From assembly GCA_963711215.1 (NCBI GenBank), contig CAVQDH010000004.1, positions 62,001 through 126,000 on the forward strand: DNA of 64,000 nucleotides, written 5' to 3'. The stretch is from WHUA01 sp963711215. GTDB lineage: Bacteria; Pseudomonadota; Alphaproteobacteria; UBA8366. Below the pieces are notes generated by a model. That model was not told the DNA's origin, did not search any database, and saw only the letters and a program-made list of their open reading frames with translations. Shown one piece after another: positions 9,770 to 18,818 of the stretch. Each line of letters begins with the position of its first letter. Position 1 is the stretch's first letter. A program made the position numbers and the translations under genes.

Positions 9770-10835
9770 ATGCTTGGCAGAAATGACAATAAACCCTCGA
9801 ATACAGCCAACTTGCCGTCGGCGCGTGAAAGACGCAAGACGCGCGAGGTAGTCCTGTTCGCGTTCGATCGCGTGCAGCTGCTCGATGTTGCCGGGCCGGC
9901 CCAGGTCTTCGCGACGGCGTCGGAGCTCTGCGGCGACGCGGCGGTCCCGCCCTATCAGGTGACGGTCGGATCGCTTGCGGGCGGCCCGATCACGACCTCC
10001 GCCGGCATTGCCATCCTCACGGACCGTGCCGTCGCGATCGCCAAGAGGCCGATCGATACGCTGATCGTCGCCGGCGGCCCGGGGGTCGACCGCGCCGTCG
10101 GGAACGAAAAGGCGGTGGCGTGGATCACGTCGGCGTCCGGAGACGGCGCGGCGCACGTGCTCGGTCTGCACCGGCGCGTTTCTGCTGGCCGCGGCGGGGC
10201 TGCTCTCGGGCAAGCGGGCCGTCACCCATTGGCGCGCGTGCGCGGAGCTGGCCCGGCGCCATCCCGACATCCACGTCGAGACGGACCCCATCTTCGTCGA
10301 AGATGGCCCGGTCTGGACATCCGCAGGCGTGACGGCCGGGATCGATCTGGCGCTGGCGTTGGTCGAGCGGGACCTCGGCCGACGCTTGGCGCTCCAGGTC
10401 GCGCAGCGGCTCGTCGTCTTCCTCAAACGGCCGGGCGGACAATCGCAGTTCAGCGCGGCGCTCGCCGCGCAGGTCTCCGACGACGGCGCCTTCGGAGATT
10501 TGCACGAATGGATGGCGGCGCATCTCGACGCCGACCTGCGGGTCGAGCGGCTCGCCGAGCGCGCGGGGATGAGCGTCCGGACCTTCGCCCGTCTCTACCA
10601 CGCCCGGACCGGCACGACGCCCGCCAAGGCGGTCTCGGCCATGCGGGTCGAAGCGGCGCGGTCGATGCTGGAAGAGACACCGCTGCCGATCGCCGAGATC
10701 GCATGGCGATGCGGCTTCGGCGACGAGGAAGGGATGCGGCGCGCCTTCCTGCGAAATCTCGGCGTCGCGCCCGGCCGCTATCGCAGCCGCTTCACGTCCG
10801 CCCCGTCGCCGCTTCCGGCCGCTCGGTTCGGATGA
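9770..10835 (+). pseudogene. GlxA-type AraC-family regulator with N-terminal DJ-1 domain, frameshifted near 10145
   Basis: From ATG 9770 the first frame encodes a DJ-1/PfpI-like sensor domain (VVLFAFDRVQLLDVAGPAQV, VAGGPGVDRAV) up to about 10140. The continuation, RTCSVCTGAFLLAAAGLL and then VTAGIDLALALVERDLG, lies in the +1 frame and ends in an AraC helix-turn-helix domain (AERAGMSVRTFARLYHARTG, IAWRCGFGDEEGMRRAFLR) with the stop at 10833-10835. One surplus base around 10140-10150 explains the break, and corrected the protein has about 354 residues, normal for this family. These are usually transcription activators. It lies divergent from the DJ-1 gene at 9010-9705, its likely target. Confidence 0.8.
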
Positions 10836-10868
10836 CATAAGCGTCCCGCCGCGCGAGCGCGACGTCGG

Positions 10869-12242
10869 CTACTTCTTCTCGTTCTTGAGCGCTTCCAGGC
10901 GATGTGCGAGCGCTGCACGGTTCGGCGCGTCGATCGGCAGGTGGTCGACCGCCTGCTGCATCTTGCTCATGCCGGCGGCGCGATCGCCCGCGTCGACCTC
11001 CGCCAATCCGACCAGCCAGAGCGCCTCGACGTTGTTCGCATCGATGGCGAGGACCTTGCGCATGACGGCGAGCGACTCCGGCGTCTCCTTGTCGCCCGAG
11101 GCGGCGCGGATCGCGCGTCCCTGGAGCAGCAGCACGTCGGTGTTGTTCGGTGCGAGCGCGGCCGCCTTCGCCAGGGCGTCGCGCGCATCCGCGTGCTTCT
11201 CCAGCACGGTATAGGCGCGGCCGAGCCTGAGCCAGCCGTCGAGGTCGTTTGGTTTGGCCTTCAGGCGGTCCGCCAGCCGCTGGACCATCAATTCGATCAT
11301 GGCCCGGCGGTCTTCCGGCGACATCGATTGCGCCGCGGCCATATCCTGCGCGGTCGGGCCCTTGGCCACGGGCGCCGGCGCCTGCGGCAAGGCCTTTGCC
11401 GGATCGAGCCCGAGCGCCGCCGCCGTCTTGGTCGCGCGTTCGCGGGCGACCGGGGCCCAGGGGGCGTCGGGCGGCGAGGACTCGAGCAGCGCCCGCCATC
11501 GGTCGAGCGCGTCCTGCAGCTTGCCCGACTGCTCATCCGCGACGGCGAGATAGAACAAGGCGCGCGGATTTTTCGGCGCGGCCTTCAGCACGGTCTCGAA
11601 GACGTTGCGGGCGTCCGGCGTCACGACGCCCTGGGCTTTGAGCACCAGCGCTTCGCCATAGGCGGAGCGAAGCTCCGCGTTGCCGCCGTCATAGGTCAGG
11701 GCCTTGTCGTAAACCTTCGCGGCCTTGTCGTATTCCGTCAGCTCGACATAGGTCCGTCCCAGCAGGATCCAGCCCTGGACCTTGGTCGGGTCCTTTTCGA
11801 GGCGCTTTTCCAGCTGCTTGGCAAGGATCCGCAGCTCCGGCATGCGGTCGCGGCCTTGCCCGCCGCGCTCGCTGTAAGGAAAGCCGGGCAGGCCGGGCAC
11901 GCCGAGATCGGAATAGAGCAGGACCGCGCAGACGGGAACGAGAATGCCGACCGCGAGCGCCGCCCCCGTGCCGGCGCGCACCTGCGTCTTGGCGCGTGTT
12001 TCCTTGCGCCGGCTGTCGGCCGCGAGCAGCCGCCGGCCGACCTCGGTACGGCCGGCCGCCGCTTCGGCTTCGCTGACCAGCCCCGCGGCGCGGTCCCGGT
12101 CGATCTGGCGCAGCTGGTCGCGGTAAACCTCCATGTCGAAGGCGGCCGCCTCGGTCGGCGCCGCGTGCTGCTTGAGCATCGGGATCAGCAGCGCGGCAAC
12201 GACCGCCAACGCGACGAGGACGACGACGACCCAGAAGATCAT
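10869..12242 (-). CDS. ccmI: Cytochrome c maturation TPR protein CcmI
   Basis: CcmI chaperones apocytochrome c to the haem ligation complex. From ATG 12242 the product (about 457 residues) begins with a membrane segment (MIFWVVVVLVALAVVAALL), a cytoplasmic EVYRDQLRQIDRDRAAG leucine-zipper-like stretch, a second membrane segment (AALAVGILVPVCAVLLY) and then TPR repeats (QGWILLGRTYVELTEYDKAA, NPRALFYLAVADEQSGK, LDGWLRLGRAYTVLEKHADA). Its start overlaps the stop of ccmH as ATGA at 12239-12242. As given, the ccmH frame runs straight into ccmI, but this is explained by an indel in ccmH and not by a true fusion. Confidence 0.9.
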   Translation of the reverse strand: MIFWVVVVLVALAVVAALLIPMLKQHAAPTEAAAFDMEVYRDQLRQIDRDRAAGLVSEAEAAAGRTEVGRRLLAADSRRKETRAKTQVRAGTGAALAVGILVPVCAVLLYSDLGVPGLPGFPYSERGGQGRDRMPELRILAKQLEKRLEKDPTKVQGWILLGRTYVELTEYDKAAKVYDKALTYDGGNAELRSAYGEALVLKAQGVVTPDARNVFETVLKAAPKNPRALFYLAVADEQSGKLQDALDRWRALLESSPPDAPWAPVARERATKTAAALGLDPAKALPQAPAPVAKGPTAQDMAAAQSMSPEDRRAMIELMVQRLADRLKAKPNDLDGWLRLGRAYTVLEKHADARDALAKAAALAPNNTDVLLLQGRAIRAASGDKETPESLAVMRKVLAIDANNVEALWLVGLAEVDAGDRAAGMSKMQQAVDHLPIDAPNRAALAHRLEALKNEKK

Positions 12243-12719
12243 GCGCGACCGTCGCCGCCGCGGAGCAGCCGCTCGACGCGGGCAAGCTCTTCGGGACTCA
12301 AGGAATTCGGCGGGGGCGGCCTCGCGTCTCCGGCTCCTGAAGTAGAGCGCCAGCCCCGCCGCGCCCGCGATCAGCACGATCAGCGGGCCCAGCCACAGCA
12401 CGAGCGTCGATGTGCGGAACGGCGGCTTCAGCAGGACAAAGGTGCCGTAGCGCTTGACCAGGAAGTCGCGGATCTGCGCATTGCTGCGACCCTCCTGGAT
12501 CTGCTTGCGGATAAGCACGCGGAGATCATGCGCCAGGCTCGCCTCCGAATCGTCGATCAACTCGTTCTGGCAGACGAGACAGCGGATCTGCTCCGAAAGC
12601 GCCCGCGCCCGCGACTCCAAGGCCGGGTCTTTGAGCATCTCGTCCGGCTGCACCGCCCCCGCCGCAAAAGCGAACAGGAGAAAGACCAATCCAAGCGAGG
12701 CTGCCGCGACGCGCCGCAT
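12239..12719 (-). pseudogene. ccmH: Cytochrome c maturation protein CcmH, frameshifted near its 3' end
   Basis: CcmH (CycL/NrfF family) is the periplasmic thiol protein that reduces apocytochrome c for haem attachment. From ATG 12719 there is a signal peptide (MRRVAAASLGLVFLLFAFAA), the redox motif CLVCQN (in RCLVCQNELIDDSEASLA) and a C-terminal membrane anchor (TLVLWLGPLIVLIAGAAG). Near 12315 the frame must change by one base: the other frame then gives PNSLSPEELARVERLLRGG and a TGA at 12239-12241 overlapping ccmI, which is the normal CcmH tail. As written the gene would lack its stop and fuse to ccmI. Probably a sequencing indel in a GC run. Confidence 0.85.
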
Positions 12720-13255
12720 CACGATTCCTTCCGGAGCTGGCGGATCAGCGGCAGGATCTTCTCGTTCAAGGTCTCCTCGAAGACCGGCCCGACATATTTG
12801 AAGCGGACCCGTCCCTTGCGATCGATGACGTAAGTCTCCGGCGCGCCGTAGACGCCCCATTCGACGCCCGCCTTGTTGTCCGGGTCGAAGCCGATGCGGG
12901 TATAAGGGTTGCCCATCTCCTTGAGCCAGGCCGTCGCTTGGTCCCGCTTGTCCTTCCAGTTGATGCCGTAGATCGGCACCTTTGCTTCCGCCGCGACTGT
13001 GGCCCAGATCGGATGCTCGGCCCGGCACGGCACGCACCAGGACGCAAAGACGTTGACCAGGCTCACATGCCCTTTGAGATCCGCCGTCTTGAGACCGGCG
13101 CCGCTGGGCAAAAGCGCGGGAAGATCGAAATTGGGCGCCGGCTTGTCGATCAGGGTCGACGGCAGGATCCGGGAGTCGCGCGTCAATCCGTAGCCGAGAT
13201 AGGCCGCAAGGCCGATGAACAGCACCAGGGGGATCAGAAACAGGAAGCGTTTCAT
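12719..13255 (-). CDS. ccmG: Thiol:disulfide interchange protein CcmG/DsbE
   Basis: A periplasmic, membrane-anchored thioredoxin-like reductant of the cytochrome c maturation pathway. From ATG 13255 (MKRFLFLIPLVLFIGLAAYL, an uncleaved signal anchor) the 178-residue product has the thioredoxin motif WCVPC in VNVFASWCVPCRAEHP, the typical GINWKDKRDQATAWL and the cis-proline region YGAPETYVIDRKG. Length is normal. Its stop overlaps the start of ccmH (ATGA at 12716-12719), consistent with translational coupling. It is 28 bp downstream of ccmF. Confidence 0.93.
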   Translation of the reverse strand: MKRFLFLIPLVLFIGLAAYLGYGLTRDSRILPSTLIDKPAPNFDLPALLPSGAGLKTADLKGHVSLVNVFASWCVPCRAEHPIWATVAAEAKVPIYGINWKDKRDQATAWLKEMGNPYTRIGFDPDNKAGVEWGVYGAPETYVIDRKGRVRFKYVGPVFEETLNEKILPLIRQLRKES

Positions 13256-13283
13256 GCGTTCTCTTGCCCGGCTCCGAGGGTCG

Positions 13284-15272
13284 TCATTCGGCGGGCGCGG
13301 CGTCGGCCGCCGCGCCACGCATCCGCCGCGCCGGTGCACCGATGCGGAGCCGCCGGTCGCTTAGCGACATCAGGCCGCCCAGCACCATGACCGCCGCGCC
13401 GATCCAGATCCAGACCACGAGCGGCTTGTAATAAAGACGGACGACGTAGCCGCCGTTCTTCTGCGCATCGCCGATCACCGCATAGAGATCGCCGGCGGCC
13501 ATCGTCCAGATCGCGGACTCGGTGGTTTCCTGGCCGGAAACGACATAGCGCCGCCGCTCGGGATATAAGGTCGTCACGGGTGCGTGGTCGCGGGTCACCT
13601 TGAATGTCGCCTGCATCGAGGTGTAGTTCGGTCCGCGGACCGGGGCAACGCCATCCAACGCGACGCTGTAGCCCGCGATATCGGTCGTCTCGCCGGGATG
13701 CATCGAGAGGATCCTCTCGTCCGACCACAGCGAGGCCGCGGCCGCGCCGGCAATGACTCCGGCCAGGCCGAAATGGGCGAGCGTCATGCCCCAGGTGCTG
13801 CGCGGCATGCCGAGCGCGCGGGCGATGCTTTGTCGCAGCGGCACCGCGCCGAGACGGATGCGGCCCGCGAATTCGGTGATGACGGCGGTGGCCAGCCAGA
13901 TGGCCGCGCCGATGGCGATCGCGCCGAGCACCGATCGTCCCCAGGCCAGCCACGCCGCTGCGACCAGACCGACCAGCGCCGCAGCCGCGGCGAATTTCAA
14001 TCGGGCCAGCGCGCCGGCAAGATCGGCGCGCTTCCAGGCGAGCAGCGGCCCGACGCCGAGCGCCGCCACCAGCGGCGCCATCAGGGGCACGAAGGTGGCG
14101 TTGAAATAGGGCGGCCCGACCGAAACCTTGCCGCCGCCGGCCGCCTCGAGGAACAGCGGGTAGAGCGTTCCGAGGAAAACCGTGGCCGCCGCGGTGGTGA
14201 GAATCAGGTTGTTGAGCAGCAGCGCGCCTTCCCGGCTGACCGGCGCGAACAGGCCGCCGCCCTTGAGCTGCGGCGCGCGCCAGGCATAGAGCGTGAGACT
14301 GCCGCCGATCGCGATCACCAGCAGCGCCAGAATGAAGACGCCGCGACCGGGATCGGTGGCGAAGGCGTGCACCGAGGTGAGCACGCCCGAGCGCACGAGG
14401 AAGGTGCCGATCAGGCTCAAGGAGAAGGTCAGGATGGCGAGCAGGATGGTCCAGGTCTTGAGCGCGTCACGCCGCTCGACCACGATCGCCGAATGCAGCA
14501 GCGCGGTCCCGACGAGCCAGGGCATGAAGGACGCGTTCTCCACCGGGTCCCAGTACCAGAAGCCGCCCCAGCCGAGCTCGTAATAGGCCCACCAGCTGCC
14601 GAGCGCGATACCCGCCGTCATGAACGACCAGGCGAGCAGCGTCCACGGCCGGACCCAGCGGGCCCAGGCGGCGTCGACGCGCCCTTCGATCAGCGCCGCC
14701 ACGGCGAAGGAGAAGGCGATCGAGAAGCCGACATAGCCGGTGTAGAGCACCGGCGGATGCATCGCCAGGCCCGGATCCTGCAGCAGCGGGTTGAGGCCGT
14801 TGCCGTCGGCCGGCGGCGGGAACAGCCGCTCGAACGGGTTGGAGGTGACGACGATGAACAGCAGGAAGCCGACCGCGATCATCGCCTGCACCGACAGCAC
14901 CCGCGCCTTGAGCGTCGGCGGAAGGTTGCCGCCGAACAGCGCGATCAGGGTGCCGAACAGCGACAGGATCAGCACCCAGAGCAGCATCGAGCCTTCGTGG
15001 TTACCCCAGACGCCGGCGATCTTGTAGATCATCGGCTTGAGCGAATTGGAGTTCTCGGCGACGAGCTTGACGGAGAAGTCGCTGGTGACGAAGGCGTGCA
15101 TGAGCGCGGCGAAGGCGCTGGCGATCAGCAGGAACTGCACGACCGCGGCGGAGCTGCCCGCGGCCATCAGGCTCGGGTCGCGCCGGGCGGCGCCGGCCAA
15201 GGGAACGATTGCCTGGGCGACCGCGACGCAAAGCGCCAGGATCAAGGCGAAATGGCCCAGCTCGGAGATCAT
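13284..15272 (-). CDS. ccmF: Haem lyase subunit CcmF
   Basis: CcmF is the large inner-membrane subunit of the cytochrome c haem ligation complex, receiving haem from CcmE. The 662-residue product has about 15 hydrophobic segments and the WWD-type haem-handling domain (GSWWAYYELGWGGFWYWDP, about residues 226-244, followed by ENASFMPWL). Flanking conserved histidines are seen in MHPPVLYTGYVG. The length is typical of alphaproteobacterial CcmF. It sits between ccmE and ccmG, in the canonical order. Confidence 0.95.
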   Translation of the reverse strand: MISELGHFALILALCVAVAQAIVPLAGAARRDPSLMAAGSSAAVVQFLLIASAFAALMHAFVTSDFSVKLVAENSNSLKPMIYKIAGVWGNHEGSMLLWVLILSLFGTLIALFGGNLPPTLKARVLSVQAMIAVGFLLFIVVTSNPFERLFPPPADGNGLNPLLQDPGLAMHPPVLYTGYVGFSIAFSFAVAALIEGRVDAAWARWVRPWTLLAWSFMTAGIALGSWWAYYELGWGGFWYWDPVENASFMPWLVGTALLHSAIVVERRDALKTWTILLAILTFSLSLIGTFLVRSGVLTSVHAFATDPGRGVFILALLVIAIGGSLTLYAWRAPQLKGGGLFAPVSREGALLLNNLILTTAAATVFLGTLYPLFLEAAGGGKVSVGPPYFNATFVPLMAPLVAALGVGPLLAWKRADLAGALARLKFAAAAALVGLVAAAWLAWGRSVLGAIAIGAAIWLATAVITEFAGRIRLGAVPLRQSIARALGMPRSTWGMTLAHFGLAGVIAGAAAASLWSDERILSMHPGETTDIAGYSVALDGVAPVRGPNYTSMQATFKVTRDHAPVTTLYPERRRYVVSGQETTESAIWTMAAGDLYAVIGDAQKNGGYVVRLYYKPLVVWIWIGAAVMVLGGLMSLSDRRLRIGAPARRMRGAAADAAPAE

Positions 15273-15320
15273 CGCGAATGGCTCCTTTCCGAATAGGCCG
15301 GCCGGCGTCGCATGCCGGCC

Positions 15321-15809
15321 TCACTTCGCCGGCGTCTGGTCCGCATGCTTCCACAGTCCCGCGCGTTTCAGGGCGTCCGCCACTTCGGGCGGCATGTATT
15401 TCTCGTCATGCTTGGCGAGCACCTCGCTGGCGAGCAGCGAGCCGCCCGGCTGCAGCCGGCCCTCGACGACCACGCCCTGGCCTTCGCGGAACAGGTCGGG
15501 CAGCACGCCGGTATAGCTCACCGGCACGTCCGACTTCATGTCCGTGACGGTGAAGCGCGTCGTCTTGCCGCCGTCGCTCTTCTGGACGCTGCCGGTCGCG
15601 ACGAGCCCGCCGATGCGGATGCGCTGGTTGACGGCGACCGCCTTATGCGCCAGGTCGCTCGGGCTGTAGAAGAAGACCACGCTGTCGCGCAGCGCGAACA
15701 GGACCAGCGCCACCGCGATGCCCAGCATCGTCATTCCTGCGAGCACCGCATAGAGACGACGCCGTTTGCGCGTCGCGGGCCGGCCTCTGCTCGGTACGTC
15801 GGCGGTCAT
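15321..15809 (-). CDS. ccmE: Haem chaperone CcmE
   Basis: CcmE binds haem covalently in the periplasm and passes it to CcmF. The 162-residue protein has an N-terminal signal anchor (LYAVLAGMTMLGIAVALVLF), an OB-fold domain (RIRIGGLVATGSVQKSD, FTVTDMKSDVPVSYTGVLPD) and the haem-attachment histidine in LAKHDEKYMPPEV, the signature of the family. Its start overlaps the end of ccmD by four bases. Confidence 0.95.
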   Translation of the reverse strand: MTADVPSRGRPATRKRRRLYAVLAGMTMLGIAVALVLFALRDSVVFFYSPSDLAHKAVAVNQRIRIGGLVATGSVQKSDGGKTTRFTVTDMKSDVPVSYTGVLPDLFREGQGVVVEGRLQPGGSLLASEVLAKHDEKYMPPEVADALKRAGLWKHADQTPAK

Positions 15810-15991
15810 GCGTCGCTCTCCGGTAGGCCGCGCCGGGCCTGACGCAATGCCGCGAGCCGCGCTTCCTGGCTGCGCGCGCTGCGCAACGAACTGACCAGCA
15901 GCGCGATCAGCACCACGGCGGCAATCAGGTAGGCCGGCCAGATAAAGTCGCCTTTGCCGCCCATCGAGAGGTATGCCATCACCTGCTCCAC
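15806..15991 (-). CDS. ccmD: Haem exporter protein CcmD
   Basis: A small membrane protein that helps release holo-CcmE from the CcmABC complex. The 61-residue product has one membrane helix (WPAYLIAAVVLIALLVSSL) followed by an Arg-rich cytoplasmic tail, the usual CcmD form. An internal start at ATG 15979 (MAYLSM) is also possible. It lies between ccmC (4 bp upstream) and ccmE (overlapping). Confidence 0.9.
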   Translation of the reverse strand: MEQVMAYLSMGGKGDFIWPAYLIAAVVLIALLVSSLRSARSQEARLAALRQARRGLPESDA

Positions 15992-15995
15992 CGCT

Positions 15996-16715
15996 TTACC
16001 CCCGCGCCAGGCTGAGCTGGAGGTTGCGGATCTTCGCCGCGGCGATCTCGCCGCGCACCCGCAGGATCAGGACCGTCACGAAGAACAGCGTGAAGCCCGC
16101 CGCCATCAGCAGCAGCGGCCACAGCATCGTGGGATAGATCGTCGGCCCGCCCATGCGGAAAACGCTGGCCGGCTGGTGCAGCGTGTTCCACCAGTCGACC
16201 GAGAACTTGATGATCGGCAGGTTGACGACGCCGACCAGCGCCAGGATGCCGGCCGCGCGGTGGCCGCGGGTCGGGTCGTCGAAGGCGTTCACCAGGGCGA
16301 TATAGCCGAGATAGAGAAAGAACAGGATCAGCACCGAGGTCATCCGCGCGTCCCACGCCCACCAGGTGCCCCACATGGGCTTGCCCCACAGGGAGCCGGT
16401 GGTCAGGCAGATCAGGGTGAAGCCGGCGCCGATCGGCGCGGCGGCCTTGGCGATCAGGTCGGCCAGCGGATGCCGCCAGATCAGCGCGACCGCGCTCGAC
16501 ACCGCCATGCAGGCATAGACGAACAGCGCCATCCAGGCCGAGGGCACGTGGATGTACATGATGCGGACGGTCTCCCCCTGCTGGTAGTCGGGGGGCGAAT
16601 GGAACAGCGCCAGATACAGGCCGGCCGCGAGCAGCAGCGCGGTAATCCCGGCGCACCAGGGCAGGATGGCGTTCGCCACCTTGAGAAACCGGGTCGGGTT
16701 CGCAAAGCGATGCAT
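15996..16715 (-). CDS. ccmC: Haem exporter protein CcmC
   Basis: CcmC loads haem onto CcmE. From ATG 16715 (MHRFANPTRFLKV) the 239-residue product has six membrane segments and the tryptophan-rich WWD motif in KPMWGTWWAWDARMTS (about residues 114-129). Flanking histidines are in MYIHVPSAWMA and DWWNTLHQPASV. Length is normal. The frame is open upstream to 16874, but that part overlaps the neighbouring MFS gene and is not membrane-like, so I use the later ATG. In standard clusters ccmB precedes ccmC directly; here a carrier gene intervenes. Confidence 0.94.
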   Translation of the reverse strand: MHRFANPTRFLKVANAILPWCAGITALLLAAGLYLALFHSPPDYQQGETVRIMYIHVPSAWMALFVYACMAVSSAVALIWRHPLADLIAKAAAPIGAGFTLICLTTGSLWGKPMWGTWWAWDARMTSVLILFFLYLGYIALVNAFDDPTRGHRAAGILALVGVVNLPIIKFSVDWWNTLHQPASVFRMGGPTIYPTMLWPLLLMAAGFTLFFVTVLILRVRGEIAAAKIRNLQLSLARG

Positions 16716-16780
16716 GTCCGGGATTATATAGGCTCTTTTGTCCCGGGTCGGCGGGGAATTTTGTCGCGTTCCCGAGAGTG

Positions 16781-17992
16781 TTACCCGGCGACCGCGGCGA
16801 CCCGGGGCAAGGGTCTTTCGTTGATCGGCAGGTGCAGCACGGCGGAGATCAGCCCGAGCGCGACCGAGATCCACCAGACGATGTCATAGGACCCGGTCAG
16901 GTCGTAGACATAGCCGCCGAGCCAGGCGCCCAGGAACGCCCCCATCTGATGGCCCAGGAACACGATCCCGAACAGGGTCGCCATGTAGCGGGGGCCGAAG
17001 ATCTGCGCCACCATGGCCGAGGTCAGCGGCACGGTGCTGAGCCATAGCAGGCCCATGATCGCGCCGAAGCAGAGCACGCTGGTCTCGGTCGTCGGGATGG
17101 CGAGAAATCCGATGAACAGCAGCGCCCGGAGCAGATAGAGGCTGCTCAACAGATAGCGCTTGCTGAACCGGCTGCCGAGCACGCCCGCCAGCGCCGAGCC
17201 GACGATGTTGAACAGGCCGACGAGCCCCAACGCCCAGGCGCCGATCTTCGGCGGCAGGCCCTGGTCGACGACATAGGCGGGCAGATGGGTGCCGATATAG
17301 GAGACGTGGAAGCCGCAGACGAAGAAACCGCAGATCAGCAGCCGATAGCCGCCGTGGCGGCTTGCCTCGCGCAAGGCGTCCGAAAGGCTCTGCGGCGCCC
17401 CGTGATCCGCCGGCTTGCCCTTGAGCACGCCGGCGACCGGCAGGGTGATCAGGATGATCAGGCTGAGGATCATCAGGACGGTCGACCAGCCATAGGCCGT
17501 GAGGAAGGCCTGCCCCAGCGGCACCATCGCGAACTGGCCGATCGAGCCGATGGAGCCGACCATGCCGAGCGCCAGCGCGCGCTTCTGGGTCGAGACGACG
17601 CGGCTGATGGCGCCGAAGGCAATTGCGAAGCTGGTACCGCTAAGCCCGAGCCCGACGAGCACGCCGATGCCGAGATAAGCGTCCAAAGGCGTCGATGCGT
17701 GCGCCATGAGGGCCAGGCCCGCGGCGTAGCTGATCCCGCCGGCGATGATCGTGCGGCCCGCGCCGAAGCGATCCGCGATTGCGCTGGTGAAGGGTTGGGA
17801 AAGGCCGACGACGATGTTCTGGATCGCAATCGACAGGCCGAAGATCTCGCGCCCCCAGCCGAGGTCGGCGCTCACCGGCTGCAGGTACAGCCCGAAGGTG
17901 GCGCGCGTTCCGAAGGAAAGGAACAGCAGCAAACAGGCCGCCAGAAAAACGACCGGCAGCGTGCGCCAGCCGTCTGTTCTTGCCGATGTCAT
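16781..17992 (-). CDS. MFS transporter inserted between ccmB and ccmC
   Basis: A 403-residue, 12-helix major facilitator protein. Visible hallmarks are FGLSIAIQNIVVGLSQPFTSAIADRFGAGR read in two parts (helix 2 and the loop 2-3 motif) and an anion/monocarboxylate-carrier-like layout. ATG 17992 is preferred over the GTG at 18004. It has no known role in cytochrome c maturation, yet it sits in the same orientation between ccmB and ccmC, 160 bp after ccmB and 65 bp before ccmC. The substrate is unknown; sequence style resembles oxalate/formate- or monocarboxylate-type carriers, which is only a guess. Confidence 0.85.
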   Translation of the reverse strand: MTSARTDGWRTLPVVFLAACLLLFLSFGTRATFGLYLQPVSADLGWGREIFGLSIAIQNIVVGLSQPFTSAIADRFGAGRTIIAGGISYAAGLALMAHASTPLDAYLGIGVLVGLGLSGTSFAIAFGAISRVVSTQKRALALGMVGSIGSIGQFAMVPLGQAFLTAYGWSTVLMILSLIILITLPVAGVLKGKPADHGAPQSLSDALREASRHGGYRLLICGFFVCGFHVSYIGTHLPAYVVDQGLPPKIGAWALGLVGLFNIVGSALAGVLGSRFSKRYLLSSLYLLRALLFIGFLAIPTTETSVLCFGAIMGLLWLSTVPLTSAMVAQIFGPRYMATLFGIVFLGHQMGAFLGAWLGGYVYDLTGSYDIVWWISVALGLISAVLHLPINERPLPRVAAVAG

Positions 17993-18152
17993 TCGGGGTT
18001 CCACCTGGTTGGTTCGACCGCACCGGATACTGCGGCGAGGTCGTCATCGCATGCAAGAGCGGAGCTTTGCCCAAGGACGTTGCCGGTAGGAGAGCCAATT
18101 CCGGCGATCGGCAGGGGCCGGTTTCCGGGCGTCTTCCGGTAGCTGCCTGCCG

Positions 18153-18818
18153 TCAGGCCGCGGCCTGGCGCAGCGCCGCGGCGGCGGTCCAGGGCGCCAG
18201 CGGCAGGGCGGCGGCGAGGATCGCGCCCAGAAACAGCAGGTGGGGCTCGGCGCTCAGCCCCATGGTGGCCGCGTCGACGGCCGCGACTCCGAAGATCAGC
18301 ACGGGGATGTAGAGCGGCAACACGAGCAGGGACATCAGGACGCCGCCCCGGCGGGCGCCCAGGCTCAGCGCGGCGCCGATCGAGCCGATCAGGCTGAGGC
18401 TCGGCGTACCGAGCGCCATCGCGGCCAGCAGCACGGGAAAGCCCTCCGCCGGCAGGTTCAGCAGGACGGCGAGCAGCGGCGAAGCTGCGATCAGCGGCAG
18501 GCCCGTCGTCAGCCAGTGCGCCGCGGTCTTGGCGATCACGGTGATCTCGAGCGGCGCCGGCGACAGCACGAGCAGGTCGAGCGATCCGTCCTCGTAGTCC
18601 TGCTGGAACAGGCGGTCGAGCGAGAGGAGGACGGCCAGCAGCGCGTTGACCCAGATGATCCCGGCGGCGATGCGCGCAAGCACGCCGGGCTCGGGCCCGA
18701 CGCCGAGCGGGAACAGCGCGCCGGCGATGATGAAGAAGGTGACCGCCATGAAGGCGTCCATGCCCTGCCGGAAGGCGAGGCGCAGGTCGCGCAGCAGCAT
18801 GTGGCGGAAGGCTTGCAT
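18153..18818 (-). CDS. ccmB: Haem exporter protein CcmB
   Basis: CcmB is the membrane subunit of the CcmAB ABC transporter that drives release of holo-CcmE. From ATG 18818 the 221-residue product has six membrane segments and family text such as MLLRDLRLAFRQGMDAFMAV and QQDYEDGSLDLLVLSP, which matches the conserved QxDxxDGSLExL pattern. Its start overlaps the corrected stop of ccmA as ATGA at 18815-18818, so the pair is translationally coupled. Confidence 0.93.
   Translation of the reverse strand: MQAFRHMLLRDLRLAFRQGMDAFMAVTFFIIAGALFPLGVGPEPGVLARIAAGIIWVNALLAVLLSLDRLFQQDYEDGSLDLLVLSPAPLEITVIAKTAAHWLTTGLPLIAASPLLAVLLNLPAEGFPVLLAAMALGTPSLSLIGSIGAALSLGARRGGVLMSLLVLPLYIPVLIFGVAAVDAATMGLSAEPHLLFLGAILAAALPLAPWTAAAALRQAAA

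Noticed and set aside
10869..12719. A CcmH-CcmI fusion as in some gammaproteobacteria
   Set aside because: The other frame restores a normal CcmH C-terminus and a TGA overlapping the ccmI ATG, so separate genes with an indel is the better reading.
10902..12833. 643-residue plus-strand open frame
   Set aside because: Antisense to ccmI and ccmH; no recognisable domain and biased composition.
13584..15296. 570-residue plus-strand open frame
   Set aside because: It is antisense to ccmF, with charged, low-complexity His/Arg/Glu/Gln-rich text typical of GC-rich shadow frames.
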